A stretch of DNA of 64,000 nucleotides, taken from NCBI GenBank assembly GCA_965219705.1, contig OZ244789.1:992001-1056000 (forward strand), read 5' to 3'. The number at the start of each line of letters is the position of its first letter. Within the stretch, counting starts at the first letter, position 1. Below, piece after piece: positions 7,869-15,922 of the stretch. The position numbers and the translations under genes were made by a program. This DNA is from JAJECS01 sp965219705. GTDB lineage: Bacteria > Chloroflexota > UBA11872. The notes under the pieces were generated by a model, which was not told the origin of the DNA, did no database searches, and worked only from the letters and a program-made list of their open reading frames with translations.

Positions 7869-9068
7869 TCACGACCTCGTTCTTGTCCTGTGCCTGAGCA
7901 TCCCGACAATGGGAAGCGCAGCCAATACGACGACGGCTGCCGCGAAGAATGGCAGGCCAGAGACATTCTCGACGGTGCCGGCGAGTCGCCCGCTGCCAGC
8001 CGCACCGACGGCCACCCCCAGCGAGTACACCGCATAGAAGACCCCGAAGGCCATTCCACGGCGCGCGGCGCCGGTGGCTTCGGCGACCAAGGCCGTGGCC
8101 GCGGGAAACACAAGCCCATAGCCAAGGCCAAAGATGGCCATCCCAACCGCAATGCCGCCGTAACCGGCGGACATTCCGACCACGGCCAACCCGGCGGCAA
8201 CGCCCACGAGCCCGACGATCAACGGGGGGAAACGTCCAATGCGGTCACTGGCGCCGCCAATCGGACTTGCCATCACGAGCATCGAGACCAGCGCGTATAT
8301 CGCGAAGCTGGAGCCGGCAACCGCGGCTGTCTCACCCTGGTCTTCCAGCACAAGCGGCAGGTGTGCCACGAGCACACCAACGCCGACGGTGATGGCGAAT
8401 TGCGCGGCATATGCCGACCACAAGCGGCTGTGCCACATGGCCGGGCGTGACTCTGTGGCCGCACTCTGATTGCGAGAATCCGAGGAGCGCCGGGTCTCGC
8501 GCGTGGCCACCACGAACGCAATTAGCGTGACAACCATGAACGCGCCGTCAGCGAGGAAGACGGCATTGGCGCTCCATGCGTCACGGAGAATGCCGGCGGC
8601 GGGAGGTCCGATCACGGCCGGGACGGCGATCAACGCGCCGGCAAAGCCCATAGCACGGCCCCGCCGATCGGATGAGACGAGATCTCCGATGATGGCGAAG
8701 GCCCCCGGTGTGAGGGCGGCGGCACCGATGCCGTGTACCAAGCGCGCGGCAAGGAGTTGCTCCGGGGAGCGGACAAACGCGTAGCTGAGGACGGCCAGCG
8801 CCGTGATTCCCAAGCCGAGAGTCACTGGAAGTCGGCGTCCCCACCGATCAAGGACGAATCCGGCCGCTAAGTTGCCAAATAGGTTAGTGACGGAGTAAGC
8901 CGCGACAATCACGCCGACGAGCGTGGCTGATGCGCCAAGATCCCGAGCATATGGTGCGATGATCGGAAACTGCATGAAGAGATCGAAAAAAGCCGCGAGA
9001 ACAACGATCCGTGCGGCCCAAATAGAGTGACGCACAAGACCTGTGGCGTGTTGTGTCCTTAGCGTCAT
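7869..9068 (-). CDS. Major facilitator superfamily transporter
   Basis: A 399-residue protein with about twelve membrane helices. After helix II comes the MFS loop motif GFVLDRWGRRLPV, and a second similar loop GGASDRIGRFPPL separates the halves. The hydrophilic central loop around residues 190-215 is Ser/Arg rich. It resembles drug or sugar efflux carriers of the DHA1 kind, but the substrate cannot be inferred. Its G+C content is slightly lower than that of the ctaB side. It converges with ctaB; the 280 bases between them (7589-7868) hold no gene or clear terminator that I can see. Confidence 0.85.
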   Translation of the reverse strand: MTLRTQHATGLVRHSIWAARIVVLAAFFDLFMQFPIIAPYARDLGASATLVGVIVAAYSVTNLFGNLAAGFVLDRWGRRLPVTLGLGITALAVLSYAFVRSPEQLLAARLVHGIGAAALTPGAFAIIGDLVSSDRRGRAMGFAGALIAVPAVIGPPAAGILRDAWSANAVFLADGAFMVVTLIAFVVATRETRRSSDSRNQSAATESRPAMWHSRLWSAYAAQFAITVGVGVLVAHLPLVLEDQGETAAVAGSSFAIYALVSMLVMASPIGGASDRIGRFPPLIVGLVGVAAGLAVVGMSAGYGGIAVGMAIFGLGYGLVFPAATALVAEATGAARRGMAFGVFYAVYSLGVAVGAAGSGRLAGTVENVSGLPFFAAAVVVLAALPIVGMLRHRTRTRS

Positions 9069-9251
9069 CGATTACCCATGTGCGATTGCGCGTAACCGGT
9101 GGATTAGCGCGTAGATGTGGCCAACTCAAACTCCCAACACATTATGTAATGTAGCTCAACTCGTGCAGGACAACAATATTTTCGGAAGAGAAAACCCGTA
9201 CTATTCCGGGTAGAAATGGAGGCGTCGCCACCGCTTGTAGCTCGCCTCGCT

Positions 9252-9437
9252 GACATCGGCGGCGAGCAGGGCGCGCGATATGCCGGGAACTTCGACCAGC
9301 TTGACGATCCGGCGGACGTTGGCATCGAGCGCGAGACTGGCTCAACGTCGTCGGTCGCCGGGAGGCGGCGGCGGCAGAGCTGCCGGGCGCACCGCTGCCG
9401 CCGGTCGTCCATGACAACCATTTCCAGTTAGCGGGGC
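9252..9437 (+). pseudogene. Decayed DUF3179 C-terminal fragment
   Basis: In the 460-base gap between the MFS gene and the ABC transporter, two adjoining frames together read like the end of a DUF3179 protein. One frame gives IERETGSTSSVAG, matching DRETGSTWSIAG of the intact gene at 4071-5522; after a one-base shift the next frame gives ELPGAPLPPVVHDNHF, matching LPPVVHANHL. The frameshift and missing upstream domain make it a remnant of a second copy. Nothing else was recognised in 9069-9530 apart from an AT-richer stretch near 9120-9200. Confidence 0.5.
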
Positions 9438-9530
9438 CACTTTCCAGCCTCGGCGCCGCCCATATTGCCCGTCTGCGCCGGGGCGCTGCTAGCCTCTAGT
9501 CCTGGTTGATTTCCAGAGACCACTACCCTC

Positions 9531-11387
9531 ATGGCGTTGCCGCACGGGCGTTCGTCGGGGCCGACCTCCTTTAGCCCCCGCGAGTACCTGCGCGCCTTCA
9601 GCACCACCTTCGCCTACACGCCGCGCGTGATGGCCATGGTGTGGCGCACCAGCCCCGGCCTCACCGCTGGAGTGGCCGCCGTCACGGTGGTGCGCGCGCT
9701 TATCCCGGCGGCGACGATCTGGCTCACCAAGCTGGTGATCGATGCGGTCGTCGACGCCGTGGCCGTTGGCGGGACCGATGGCTCAATCAACCGGGTGGTG
9801 ATGCTGGTGGTCTTGCAGCTCGCCCTGGCCCTGGCGGCCACGGCGCTGGATCACGGCGGCAACGCGCTGCGCGCTTTGCTGGGCGACCGCTTCTCGAACC
9901 GGATCAACATCATGATCCTGGAAAAGGCCGAGACCCTGGACCTGGCCTACTTCGAGGACTCGAAGTTCTACGACATGCTGGAGCGCGCCCGCCGCGAGGC
10001 CAACATGCGCCCGGCGGGTCTGGTGACCAACACGTTCTCGCTGGCCGGCAGTTTCATCCAGCTTGTGTCGGTCGCGGCCCTGCTGGCGTCGCTGGCGTGG
10101 TGGATTCTGCTGGTGGTGGCGGTCACGTCCATTCCCTACCTGGGCGCGGACATGTGGTTTGCGCGCGCGCGCTATCGGATGAACTGGCGGCGCGCGCCCG
10201 AAGCCCGCCGGCTGTGGTATCTGGGATACGTGATGACCTCGGACGAGACGGTCAAGGAGGTCCGGCTCTTCGACCTGGGCGGCCATCTGCTGGACCAGTA
10301 CCGCCGCACGTTCGCCCGCTTCTACCGTGAGAACCGCAAGCTCACGCTTTCGCGCGAGAGCGTCACGTTTGCGCTGGGCATCGTGTCGGCGGGGACGGCG
10401 TCAGGGCTCTACATCGTCGTGGCGCTGGCGACCATCGCGGGCCGCCTGACGCTGGGCGACCTGACGCTCTACCACCAGGCGCTGGTGCAGACCCAAGATC
10501 GGCTGCGCCAGATCTTCGGCGGCGTGAACTCGATGTATGAGGCGAACCTGTTCCTCACCAACCTGTTCGACTTTCTGGCCTTCGAGCCGACCATCCGGCC
10601 CGATCCGGGGCGCAGACCGGTGCCGCGTCAGATCCGGGAGGGGATTGCATTTCACGACGTGCACTTCACCTACCCAGGCGTGCGCGAGCCGGTGCTGCGG
10701 GGCATCGACCTCACGATCGAGCGCGGCGAGACCATCGCGCTGGTCGGCGCCAACGGCGCGGGCAAGACGACCATCGTCAAGCTGCTGACGCGCCTCTACG
10801 ATCCGTCACACGGACGGGTCACGCTGGACGGGGTGGACCTGCGCGAGTACGACGTCGGCAGCGTGCGCAGCCAGATTGGCGTGACGTTTCAGGACTTCGT
10901 GCAGTTTCACGCCACGGCCGGCGACAACATCGGCTACGGCAATCTGCCGCTCAAAGACGTGCGTGCGCTGGTGGAGTCGGCGGCGCAACGCAGCGGCGCG
11001 GCCGAGGCCATCGAGGGACTGCCCGACACCTACGACACGACGCTGGGGCGCTGGTGGGGCGACGGCACGGAGCTGTCGGGCGGCGAGTGGCAGAAGATCG
11101 CCCTGGCCCGCGGCTACATGCGCGACGCCCAACTGCTGATCCTGGACGAACCCACCGCGTCGCTCGACGCCCGCACGGAGTATGAGGTCTTCCAGCGTTT
11201 CAGGGAGCTGACCGCGGACCACATGGCGGTGCTGATCTCGCACCGGTTCTCGACGGTGCGCATGGCCGACCGCATCTACGTCATCGAGGACGGCCGGGTG
11301 TCCGAGCACGGCACGCACGAGGAGCTGCTGGCCCGCGGCGGCACTTACGCCACCTGGTTCGGCATGCAGGCGTCGGCCTATCGATAG
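9531..11387 (+). CDS. ABC exporter, fused membrane and ATPase domains
   Basis: A 618-residue half-transporter of the exporter type. A six-helix membrane domain fills roughly residues 30-340. The ATPase domain contains Walker A VGANGAGKTT near residue 404, Q-loop VTFQDFVQF, signature LSGGEWQKIALARG near 516, Walker B LLILDEPTAS near 536 and the switch histidine in ISHRFSTVRMAD. It needs a dimer; no partner half is adjacent, so a homodimer is likely. Membrane-domain phrases such as YDMLERARREA resemble lipid, peptide or drug exporters, but the cargo is unknown. It starts with the ATG at 9531. Confidence 0.92.
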   Translation: MALPHGRSSGPTSFSPREYLRAFSTTFAYTPRVMAMVWRTSPGLTAGVAAVTVVRALIPAATIWLTKLVIDAVVDAVAVGGTDGSINRVVMLVVLQLALALAATALDHGGNALRALLGDRFSNRINIMILEKAETLDLAYFEDSKFYDMLERARREANMRPAGLVTNTFSLAGSFIQLVSVAALLASLAWWILLVVAVTSIPYLGADMWFARARYRMNWRRAPEARRLWYLGYVMTSDETVKEVRLFDLGGHLLDQYRRTFARFYRENRKLTLSRESVTFALGIVSAGTASGLYIVVALATIAGRLTLGDLTLYHQALVQTQDRLRQIFGGVNSMYEANLFLTNLFDFLAFEPTIRPDPGRRPVPRQIREGIAFHDVHFTYPGVREPVLRGIDLTIERGETIALVGANGAGKTTIVKLLTRLYDPSHGRVTLDGVDLREYDVGSVRSQIGVTFQDFVQFHATAGDNIGYGNLPLKDVRALVESAAQRSGAAEAIEGLPDTYDTTLGRWWGDGTELSGGEWQKIALARGYMRDAQLLILDEPTASLDARTEYEVFQRFRELTADHMAVLISHRFSTVRMADRIYVIEDGRVSEHGTHEELLARGGTYATWFGMQASAYR

Positions 11388-11456
11388 CCGTCCCGTTTTG
11401 TGGGCGGGGGCGGCGGCCCGTACGATCGCGGCAGCTACTTTCGCGGGAGGAATGTG

Positions 11457-11924
11457 ATGTCTGAGACGACGACATTGAAAGTGGGCGACGAGGCCCCGGA
11501 CTTCGAGCTTCCAACGGCCCCCAGGGACGGAGAGCCGTTCAAGCTGAGCGACCATCGCGGGTCGACGGTGGTCATCAACTTCGTGCCGGCGGCGTTCTCG
11601 CCGGTGTGCAGCGACCAGCTCCCGATCATCGAGGAGAAGCTGGGCGGACTGGCGGGAACGGTGACGGTCGCGATCTCGACGGATAACACGTGGACGTTGA
11701 AGGCCTGGGCCGAGCAGTCGGGCGTGAGCTATCCGGTGCTGAGCGACTTCAATCCGCTCGGGGCTACCGCGAGCGCGTACGGGGTGCTGCTGGAGGACAT
11801 GAACATCGCCAACCGCGTGGTCGTCGTCGTGGACGGGGATGGCAAGGTCGCGCACATCGAGACCGCTCCAGAGGTGGCGGAGCTTCCCGACTACGACCCA
11901 GTGATGGCGTGCCTTTCGGGCTGA
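11457..11924 (+). CDS. Peroxiredoxin (AhpE/BCP-like)
   Basis: A 155-residue AhpC/TSA-family peroxidase that reduces peroxides through a peroxidatic cysteine. The motif FVPAAFSPVCSDQ places that residue at C51 (PxxxSxxC, with Ser in the usual Thr place). VAISTDNTWTLKAWA and YPVLSDFNPLGATASAYGV are typical of AhpE/BCP members. There is another cysteine near the C terminus (MACLSG), which could act as a resolving cysteine. The ATG at 11457 follows a GGGAGG ribosome site at about 11445-11450. It is a normal cysteine enzyme, in contrast with the TGA-containing relative at 14035-14493. Confidence 0.9.
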   Translation: MSETTTLKVGDEAPDFELPTAPRDGEPFKLSDHRGSTVVINFVPAAFSPVCSDQLPIIEEKLGGLAGTVTVAISTDNTWTLKAWAEQSGVSYPVLSDFNPLGATASAYGVLLEDMNIANRVVVVVDGDGKVAHIETAPEVAELPDYDPVMACLSG

Positions 11925-11936
11925 AGTCCAGGGGCG

Positions 11937-12066
11937 TCAGTTGGCGTAGATGAGCACGCCGCGGTTGACCTCACTGTTCTTCAGATCGTCGTCGGCTTCG
12001 TAGTACAGGCTGAAGCCGTCGACGCATACGTTTGTGCAATTTGGCCAGACAAAGTCAGAGGCCACC
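11937..12066 (-). pseudogene. Possible C-terminal remnant of an unknown protein
   Basis: On the minus strand, a frame ending with TGA at 11937-11939 gives VWPNCTNVCVDGFSLYYEA and then a charged tail ending RGVLIYAN. This looks like real protein (two cysteines, an aromatic patch, a clean end), but it runs back into a hairpin at 12057-12080 and has no convincing start. It may be the surviving end of a disrupted exported protein. I do not recognise the family. Confidence 0.3.
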
Positions 12067-12080
12067 CGGGGGTGGCCTCT
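12057..12080. terminator. GC-rich perfect hairpin after the peroxiredoxin gene
   Basis: A 10-bp perfect stem, AGAGGCCACC pairing with GGTGGCCTCT around a four-base loop. It lies 130 bases beyond the peroxiredoxin stop and 150 before the aldolase start. The following bases (TCCC) are not a T run, so intrinsic termination is only a guess; a dispersed repeat is also possible. Confidence 0.4.
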
Positions 12081-12228
12081 TCCCAGCCGCCGAAGCAACT
12101 GGGGGAATTACCCATACCGTCTGACTGTCTCCGCAGGCTTGTCAAGAACTCGTCAAAGGCGTCGCCCACGACAGCCCTAGGTGCGTCACAATCAGGCCAG
12201 TGAGTCCCTTTCGAAACGGAGTGCGCTC

Positions 12229-12984
12229 GTGAATCTGCCGAATCCGGTCTTGGCCAAGTTGCGCCGAGGCGAAGTGTCCATAGGCTCGTGGCTCAACCTG
12301 GCGTCGCCCTTGGCCGCCGAGGTGATGGCGGTGGGCGGCTGCGAGTGGCTGGTGATCGACGCCGAGCATGCGCCGTGGGACCTGGGGCTGATCACGGAGG
12401 GCATCCGCGCGATCGAGTCGCAGGGGTGCGTGCCGCTGGTGCGTCCCTGGACCAACGATCCGGCGTGGTTCGGGCAGATTCTGGACGCTGGCGCCATGGG
12501 GCTGGTGGTCCCGCACGTGAGCACGGTCGAACAGGCCGAGGCCATCGCCGGCGCCGTGCGCTATCCGCCCCGAGGCCACCGCTCGTCCGGCACCTCCCGG
12601 GCGACCATTGACCGCGGCTGGACCGCACAGGCCAACGACCACCTGATCATCTGCCCCCAGATCGAGGACCTCGAGGGCGCGGATAACACGGAAGCGATCA
12701 TGGCCGTGGACGGCATGGACGTGGCCTACATCGGGCCGTCCGACCTGGCGCTGTCCATGGGGCTCACGAGCGCCGACATGTTCACGAATGCCGACCACGC
12801 GGCCGCCATCGCCAAAGTCCTGGCGGGCGCGCAGGCCAACGGCAAGCCGGCCGGCTTGCCGGCGCCAACGGTGGAGCGAGCCCGCCAGTTGATCGCGCAG
12901 GGCTTCACGATGCTCGACTACTCGAGCGACTACCGGATCTTGCAGGCCGCCGTGGTTGACCAACTCGCCGCGGTGCTGGCGTAG
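12229..12984 (+). CDS. HpcH/HpaI family aldolase
   Basis: A 251-residue class II aldolase-like protein; the family cleaves or condenses 2-keto-3-deoxy acids with pyruvate using a divalent metal. Seen are GSWLNLASPLAAEVMA, DAEHAPWD (with the general-base region), GAMGLVVPHV, PQIEDLEGADN (metal-binding E) and IGPSDLALSMG, all diagnostic. The GTG at 12229 is preceded by ACGGAG at good spacing; the open frame extends to 12181. Its stop shares one base with the start of the dehydrogenase gene, so the two act together, perhaps in hydroxy- or keto-acid breakdown. The natural substrate is unknown. Confidence 0.88.
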   Translation: MNLPNPVLAKLRRGEVSIGSWLNLASPLAAEVMAVGGCEWLVIDAEHAPWDLGLITEGIRAIESQGCVPLVRPWTNDPAWFGQILDAGAMGLVVPHVSTVEQAEAIAGAVRYPPRGHRSSGTSRATIDRGWTAQANDHLIICPQIEDLEGADNTEAIMAVDGMDVAYIGPSDLALSMGLTSADMFTNADHAAAIAKVLAGAQANGKPAGLPAPTVERARQLIAQGFTMLDYSSDYRILQAAVVDQLAAVLA

Positions 12985-14027
12985 TGGGCCGGGAGGTCTC
13001 GGCCGTGACCTATCTGACCACCGACAAGGTCGCCGTGATGGGCGCGGCGGGCGCCGTGGGCTCGAACCTCGTCCAAGCGCTGCTGTCCACCGGCACGGCC
13101 AACACCATCGCCATGTACGACCCGTTCGCCCAAGGCCTGGAAGGCGCGGCGGAGGAGATCTACCACTGCGCCTTTCCCGACGCCCGGGTCACCTGGACGA
13201 CGGACGCGGGCGAAGCGCTGGACGGAGCGGCCTACGTGCTCAGCTCCGGCGGGGCGCCGCGCCGCGAGGGGATGACGCGCGAGGACCTGCTGCGCGGCAA
13301 CGCTGAGATTGCGGCCCAGCTAGGCAAAGACATCAGCCAGCACGCGCCCGAGGCCCGGCTGGTGGTCATCGTCTTCAATCCGGCCGACATCACCGGGCTG
13401 GTGACGCTGGTGCACTCGGGGCTGGCGCCGCAGCGCGTCACCACGCTGGCCGCACTGGACAGCACCCGCTTGCAGACGCGCCTGGCGCAGCATTTCGGCG
13501 TGCCGCAGCACCTAGTGCGCGGCTGCCGCACCTACGGCGGGCACGGCCAGGAAATGGCGCTCTACAAGGGCGCGACGCAGATCGACGGGGTGCCGCTCAA
13601 CGACATCGTGAGCGGCGGCGCGCTGGCCAACGGCGTGGGGCTGGACGCCGCCGGCTGGCAGGCGATCCGCCAGCACGTGCTGGGCGGTGGCGCGCGCGTC
13701 ATCAAGCTGCGGGGACGCTCGTCGTTCCAGTCACCGGCGCACCTCACCGCGATGATGGTGCGCGCGGCCTGCGGTGGCGAGCCCTTCGAGTGGCCCTGCG
13801 GGGCGTTCGTGACCGGCGAGCCGTATACCAACGTGATGATGGCCATGCCCACTATCCTCGGTCCAGACGGGGTCGCCTGGCGCCTGCCCGATGGCGACGC
13901 GGACGAACGGGCGGAACTCGACGCGGCCTACGCGCACCTGCAGCACCTGCGCGACGAGACGATCGGCATGGGAATCATCCCGCCGGTCGCCGAGTGGGCC
14001 TCGGTGAACCCGCACCTCGCGGGCTGA
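12984..14027 (+). CDS. Lactate/malate dehydrogenase family protein
   Basis: A 347-residue NAD(P)-dependent 2-hydroxyacid dehydrogenase of the lactate/malate fold. The N terminus has VAVMGAAGAVGS for the dinucleotide, RREGMTREDLL carries the mobile-loop arginine, LDSTRLQTRLAQ holds the DxxR substrate site and RTYGGHGQEM the catalytic histidine. The start is GTG at 12984 overlapping the aldolase stop by one base; an alternative is the GTG a few codons later. The combination with the aldolase suggests that it reduces or oxidises an acid made in the same route. Malate itself is possible but the divergent C-terminal half warns against naming it mdh. Confidence 0.85.
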   Translation: MGREVSAVTYLTTDKVAVMGAAGAVGSNLVQALLSTGTANTIAMYDPFAQGLEGAAEEIYHCAFPDARVTWTTDAGEALDGAAYVLSSGGAPRREGMTREDLLRGNAEIAAQLGKDISQHAPEARLVVIVFNPADITGLVTLVHSGLAPQRVTTLAALDSTRLQTRLAQHFGVPQHLVRGCRTYGGHGQEMALYKGATQIDGVPLNDIVSGGALANGVGLDAAGWQAIRQHVLGGGARVIKLRGRSSFQSPAHLTAMMVRAACGGEPFEWPCGAFVTGEPYTNVMMAMPTILGPDGVAWRLPDGDADERAELDAAYAHLQHLRDETIGMGIIPPVAEWASVNPHLAG

Positions 14028-14034
14028 CGGAAGG

Positions 14035-14493
14035 TCAGCCGAAGGCGCGCATCACCTCCTCGGGCGTCAAGCGGCCAACGTTGGTGGCCGAGTACACGGC
14101 CGCCTCGACACGCCGCTCCGGGTCCAGCACGAAAGCCGTCGCCTGGAAGGCGCTCCTCCGCTCGAAGCGGTAGGCGCCGACGGCGTCGAGGGCCTCGGGA
14201 TAGGCCAGCTCGCCCACCAGCGGAAACTCGAGCCCCAGGCGGTCGATGAGCGCCGCGCAATCCTCACGCGAGTCGACCGAGAGGCCCACGACATCCACGC
14301 CGATGGCGTCGAGGGTGTCCAGCACGAAGTTGTAGCCGGCCAACTGCCGGCGACAGTGCGATCACCAGTGCCCGCGGTAGAACAGCAGCGCCGTGCGCCG
14401 GTCCCCCAGGTCCGCCGGCACGCGGAACGGCGTACCGTCGGCCAGCACGCCCTCCAGCGCCGGGAACGTATCGCCGAGGTTCAGCTTCGCCAT
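14035..14493 (-). CDS. Candidate selenoprotein: peroxiredoxin-like thiol oxidoreductase with in-frame TGA (U44xxC47)
   Basis: A 152-residue AhpC/TSA-like protein if the TGA at 14362-14364 is read as selenocysteine. The frame before it ends LLFYRGHW; after it, in the same frame, comes SHCRRQLAGYNFVLDTL. In this family the segment is normally FYRGxWCPYCRxQL, so the TGA lies exactly on the first active-site cysteine and C47 is the second. The remainder (VVGLSVDSREDCAAL ... FVLDPERRVEAAVYS) is intact, with no other stop, which argues against a decayed gene. The ATG at 14493 has an AAGGGGGG ribosome site. A hairpin suited to a bacterial SECIS starts just after the TGA. The gene is convergent with the dehydrogenase and divergent from a glutaredoxin. 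A sequencing error or nonsense mutation cannot be excluded. Confidence 0.75.
14331..14355 (-). promoter_or_regulatory. Putative bacterial SECIS hairpin
   Basis: On the mRNA, starting 10 bases after the UGA, GCCGGC pairs with GCCGGC around the five-base loop AGUUG; after one C/U mismatch, UGU pairs with ACA. The loop begins 16 bases after the UGA and has a G in its second position. As I recall the published bacterial SECIS model, it wants a small apical loop with an early G about 16-37 bases from the UGA, so this fits at the short end. GC-rich coding DNA makes chance hairpins common. Confidence 0.5.
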
Positions 14494-14558
14494 GGGTGAC
14501 CCCCCTTTCCGAAGGCGACAGTATGACGGACGGCGGCGGCGGGACGATGCGCGGCCTG

Positions 14559-14577
14559 GGCAACCAGAAGGGTTGCC
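14559..14577. repeat. Small hairpin in divergent intergenic region
   Basis: GGCAACC pairs with GGTTGCC around AGAAG. It lies about 65 bases upstream of the selenoprotein candidate in the region shared with the divergent glutaredoxin gene. It may be regulatory or part of the nearby palindromic repeat; no further claim is possible. Confidence 0.35.
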
Positions 14578-14613
14578 GCCACATCGGATGTCCAGTGCCG
14601 CGCGGGGTGGAGT

Positions 14614-14643
14614 GGTGGGGGCGGTTCGCGAACCGCCCCCACC
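14614..14643. repeat. Dispersed 30-bp perfect palindrome, copy 1
   Basis: A perfect 30-bp palindrome with core GGCGGTTCGCGAACCGCC, extended on both sides by G/C runs. Related copies are at 29021-29046 and 30415-30438. All three are intergenic, so this is a repetitive extragenic palindrome type of element. Confidence 0.8.
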
Positions 14644-14753
14644 TGACCACAAGCCACTACCCCGGGCGCGGCGGCATTTTCGACGGCGTGCTCGATTTGA
14701 CACAATTGGGAGACAACCTTCCCGGTCCGCCGGGACCTTTCTGGAGACCACCC

Positions 14754-15101
14754 ATGGCAACGCAGTCCACGCCGACGATCGTGGCGTATCTCAAACCCGT
14801 GTGCGGCTGGAGCGCCGGCGTCCGCGCCGTCTTCGACAAGTACAGCCTGACCTACGAGGACAAGGACATCATCAACAGCCCGGTGAACTACCACGAGATG
14901 GTGATCAAGAGCGGCCAGCCGCTCTCGCCGTGCGTCGTGGTCGACGACCGCATGCTGGCCGACGTCAGCGGCGAAGAGGTCGAGGTCTGGCTGGCCGACA
15001 AGGGCTACATCGCCAAGAACAACCTGCCGACCCCAGTGCCCCTCGACCGCGCCTGCGCCGACGAGGTCCACGCGGCGAACGTCATGTTCGAGGAGTCGTA
15101 G
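14754..15101 (+). CDS. Glutaredoxin-like protein with CGWS active site
   Basis: A 115-residue thioredoxin-fold protein. The N terminus reads IVAYLKPVCGWSAGVRAV, matching a glutaredoxin in which the usual CPYC is C17-G-W-S20: one active cysteine, as in monothiol types. It continues with LTYEDKDIINSPVNYHEMV and SPCVVVDDRML, where glutaredoxins have the TVP-type cis-proline loop (here LSP). The last 35 residues extend beyond a minimal glutaredoxin. The start is ATG at 14754 with CTGGAG upstream. It diverges from the selenoprotein candidate and might form a redox pair with it (inference). Confidence 0.8.
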   Translation: MATQSTPTIVAYLKPVCGWSAGVRAVFDKYSLTYEDKDIINSPVNYHEMVIKSGQPLSPCVVVDDRMLADVSGEEVEVWLADKGYIAKNNLPTPVPLDRACADEVHAANVMFEES

Positions 15102-15255
15102 CCCCGCAGCGATCAATCTGACCCGGCTCGCGGGGGGACGATAACCGTCGTAACGCCCGCATGCTGGTGCAGACCCTTTGGTTGGTCGCAGCACCAGATC
15201 ACGCGTGCCGGTGGGTGTGTATGCTGTGTGGCACAGAAACTGTGGAACTGTGGTC

Positions 15256-15519
15256 ATGAAGAACATCACGGTGTCGGTTGACGAAGAGACCTATCGGCTC
15301 TCCCGCGTCCGGGCAGCGGAGCGCGGCACGTCGGTCTCGGCGCTGGTGCGCGCCTATCTGGTGGCCCTGGTCCAAGGGCAAGTGATCGAGACGGAGTTCG
15401 ACCGCCTGCGCCGACTGCAGGACGAAACGTTGGCAGCTATTCGTGCCCGCGGCGGCGGATTGCGGACGGCCGAGAACCTTCCGCGCGGCGCCTTGCACCA
15501 GCGTGATGCGCTTCGTTGA
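15256..15519 (+). CDS. Ribbon-helix-helix antitoxin (VapB-type)
   Basis: An 87-residue protein that starts MKNITVSVDEETY, a classic ribbon-helix-helix DNA-binding beginning, followed by RVRAAERGTSVSALVRAYL. The C-terminal half would neutralise the toxin. Its end overlaps the toxin start by 14 bases, typical of toxin-antitoxin operons, in which the antitoxin comes first and represses its own promoter. I chose the ATG at 15256; the frame extends upstream to 15178 but with unconvincing residues. Short ACTGTGG repeats just upstream (around 15240) could be the operator. Confidence 0.8.
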   Translation: MKNITVSVDEETYRLSRVRAAERGTSVSALVRAYLVALVQGQVIETEFDRLRRLQDETLAAIRARGGGLRTAENLPRGALHQRDALR

Positions 15520-15922
15520 CACGAACGTCCTGATCTACGCGGTCAGCGCCGCGTCCGAAGATGCCGACAAGCGCCGCCGTGCGCTCGACGTGCTGGCCGC
15601 GCGAGACCTCGCCCTCTCTGTGCAGGTTCTCCAGGAGTTCTACGTGCAGGCGACGCGCCCTTCTCGCGCAGGAGCGCTCACCCACGACGAGGCGGTGAAG
15701 TTCATCGAGGCCGTGCGGCGCTTTCGCGTGCAGACGATCACTCTTGACGTGATGCGCGCGGCGTTTGCCATCCGGGAGCGCTTCGAACTGTCCTACTGGG
15801 ATAGCGCGATTCTCGCCGCGGCGCGCGCGTGCGGCTGCGCGATCGTCTACTCGGAAGACCTGAATGCCGAGCAGGACTACGACGGTCTGCGAGTGATCGA
15901 TCCGTTTAGCCGACCCAGATAG
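15506..15922 (+). CDS. PIN-domain toxin (VapC-type ribonuclease)
   Basis: A 138-residue PIN-domain protein, predicted metal-dependent ribonuclease. Acidic residues appear in the right order: D5 in MRFVDTNVLIYAV, E in VLQEFYVQ, D in YWDSAILAAA and D in SEDLNAEQDYDG. Other toxins of this class cleave tRNA or rRNA. The ATG at 15506 lies within the antitoxin gene; a GTG one codon upstream is an alternative. The pair appears intact and is 150 bases upstream of a protease gene with which it has no obvious connection. Confidence 0.85.
   Translation: MRFVDTNVLIYAVSAASEDADKRRRALDVLAARDLALSVQVLQEFYVQATRPSRAGALTHDEAVKFIEAVRRFRVQTITLDVMRAAFAIRERFELSYWDSAILAAARACGCAIVYSEDLNAEQDYDGLRVIDPFSRPR

Noticed and set aside
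14697..14702. TTGACA as -35 box of the glutaredoxin gene
   Set aside because: No -10-like sequence is found at 16-18 bases downstream.
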